Of a stretch of 64,000 bases of DNA, positions 61,080 to 64,000 are shown in pieces; within the stretch, counting starts at the first letter, position 1; every line of letters starts with the position of its first letter. The DNA comes from Amycolatopsis nalaikhensis (GTDB taxonomy: Bacteria > Actinomycetota > Actinomycetes > Mycobacteriales > Pseudonocardiaceae), in contig NZ_CP127173.1 in the NCBI RefSeq assembly GCF_030264295.1, forward strand, positions 1,495,501 through 1,559,500, given 5' to 3'. The position numbers and the translations under genes are program-made. The notes under the pieces were generated by a model, which was not told the origin of the DNA, searched no databases, and saw only the letters and a program-made list of their open reading frames with translations.

Positions 61080-61153
61080 GCGGGATTCCTGAGCTGTACT
61101 AACGATTCCCGGTGATCGAGATCGTCCGGCGTTCGGATGGTGTCCGGCACAAA

Positions 61154-61291
61154 CCCTACGAAAGTCGTTCCAGCGCGGAATTCACCGAGAACGCCCTGCT
61201 GCGGTGGGGTTTGCACGATTTGACGCGGTAATCCGGAACGCGGTATTAGTCCGTTCGGTCCATTGACGGCCCGAATCGCTGATCCTTTACT
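61154..61291 (+). promoter_or_regulatory. Promoter of the second M4 protease gene, with shared upstream elements
   Basis: -35 TTGACG (61263-61268) and -10 TTTACT (61286-61291), again 17 bases apart, are preceded by TCCGTTCGGTCCA and, further up, CCCTACGAAAGTC (61154-61166). The matching set precedes the first M4 gene. The rest of this 310-base gap holds only a weak 39-codon ORF at about 61113-61232 without ribosome site. Confidence 0.6.
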
Positions 61292-61389
61292 CGGATGCGT
61301 CCGGGCGCATACCTCCTGTTGACAGCCGGGACACGTCTCCTTTTCCCCTTGCCGGTCCACGATTTCGCCTTCCTGAAAGGGTGACCTCG

Positions 61390-64000
<2,611 letters not shown>

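Noticed and set aside
61113..61232. 39-codon ORF before the second M4 gene as a signal peptide precursor
   Set aside because: It has no ribosome site, no export signal and no counterpart before the first M4 gene.

Overview
The window comes from a very high-GC actinomycete chromosome, most likely a Pseudonocardiaceae member close to Amycolatopsis. The evidence is the G/C-ending codon use, an XRE/DUF397 gene pair, GTG/TTG starts, short palindromic intergenic repeats of the kind I associate with Amycolatopsis, and gene order. Much of the region follows, from memory, the Mycobacterium tuberculosis order Rv1205 to Rv1239 in inverted orientation, with insertions: corA, sugC-sugB-sugA-lpqY, a YflT-type stress protein, a DUF4190 protein, an MgtE/CBS protein, DUF1003, mrp, tatB, htrA, rseA, sigE, an O-methyltransferase, DUF3117, tag, gpgS and LOG-family genes. 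No rRNA, tRNA, CRISPR array, transposase or prophage was found.

Layout. 1-2438: 5' part of a secreted GH78 rhamnosidase with a LacI-type operator. 2565-4854: membrane and PHP-phosphatase genes. 5038-7395: NUDIX, DUF2332 and MaoC genes around a repeat-rich gap. 7521-8784: corA behind a proline/serine-rich leader ORF with possible attenuator pairings. 8824-14068: small membrane protein, phosphoesterase/ParB-like pair, NYN nuclease-like gene, and a CPBP protease with a two-component system. 14073-18788: DHA2 exporter/TetR pair, XRE/DUF397 pair, PspC and a lipoprotein. 18840-23144: the LpqY-SugABC trehalose importer operon. 23388-31169: stress, lipid and envelope genes, ending with mrp. 31372-34842: the SigE envelope-stress operon with an ECF-type autoregulatory promoter. 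35031-44170: methyltransferase, MFS/LysR, HxlR/esterase, pepA, DUF3117, enoyl-CoA hydratase, tag and a PadR-headed operon. 44311-49618: cydABDC for cytochrome bd oxidase. 49554-54150: gpgS, an acyltransferase, an SDR/LysR pair and two coupled LOG genes. 54160-64000: a secreted-hydrolase region with GH9 cellulase, two tandem [HTH-TPR regulator + M4 metalloprotease] modules and the start of an M28 aminopeptidase.

The most interesting items are: (i) the duplicated HTH-TPR/M4 protease module with matching promoters, which resembles the NprR-NprA peptide-sensing pair of Bacillus; (ii) the corA leader peptide, reminiscent of MgtL/CorL; (iii) a 16-bp palindrome over the predicted leaderless cydA promoter; (iv) paired 15-bp palindromes always exactly 30 bp apart; and (v) four single-base frameshifts at or next to a GAGCTC-like site, which may be sequence errors rather than true decay.

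Starts were chosen from ribosome sites and family length. Family calls come from reading the translations. No database search was possible.
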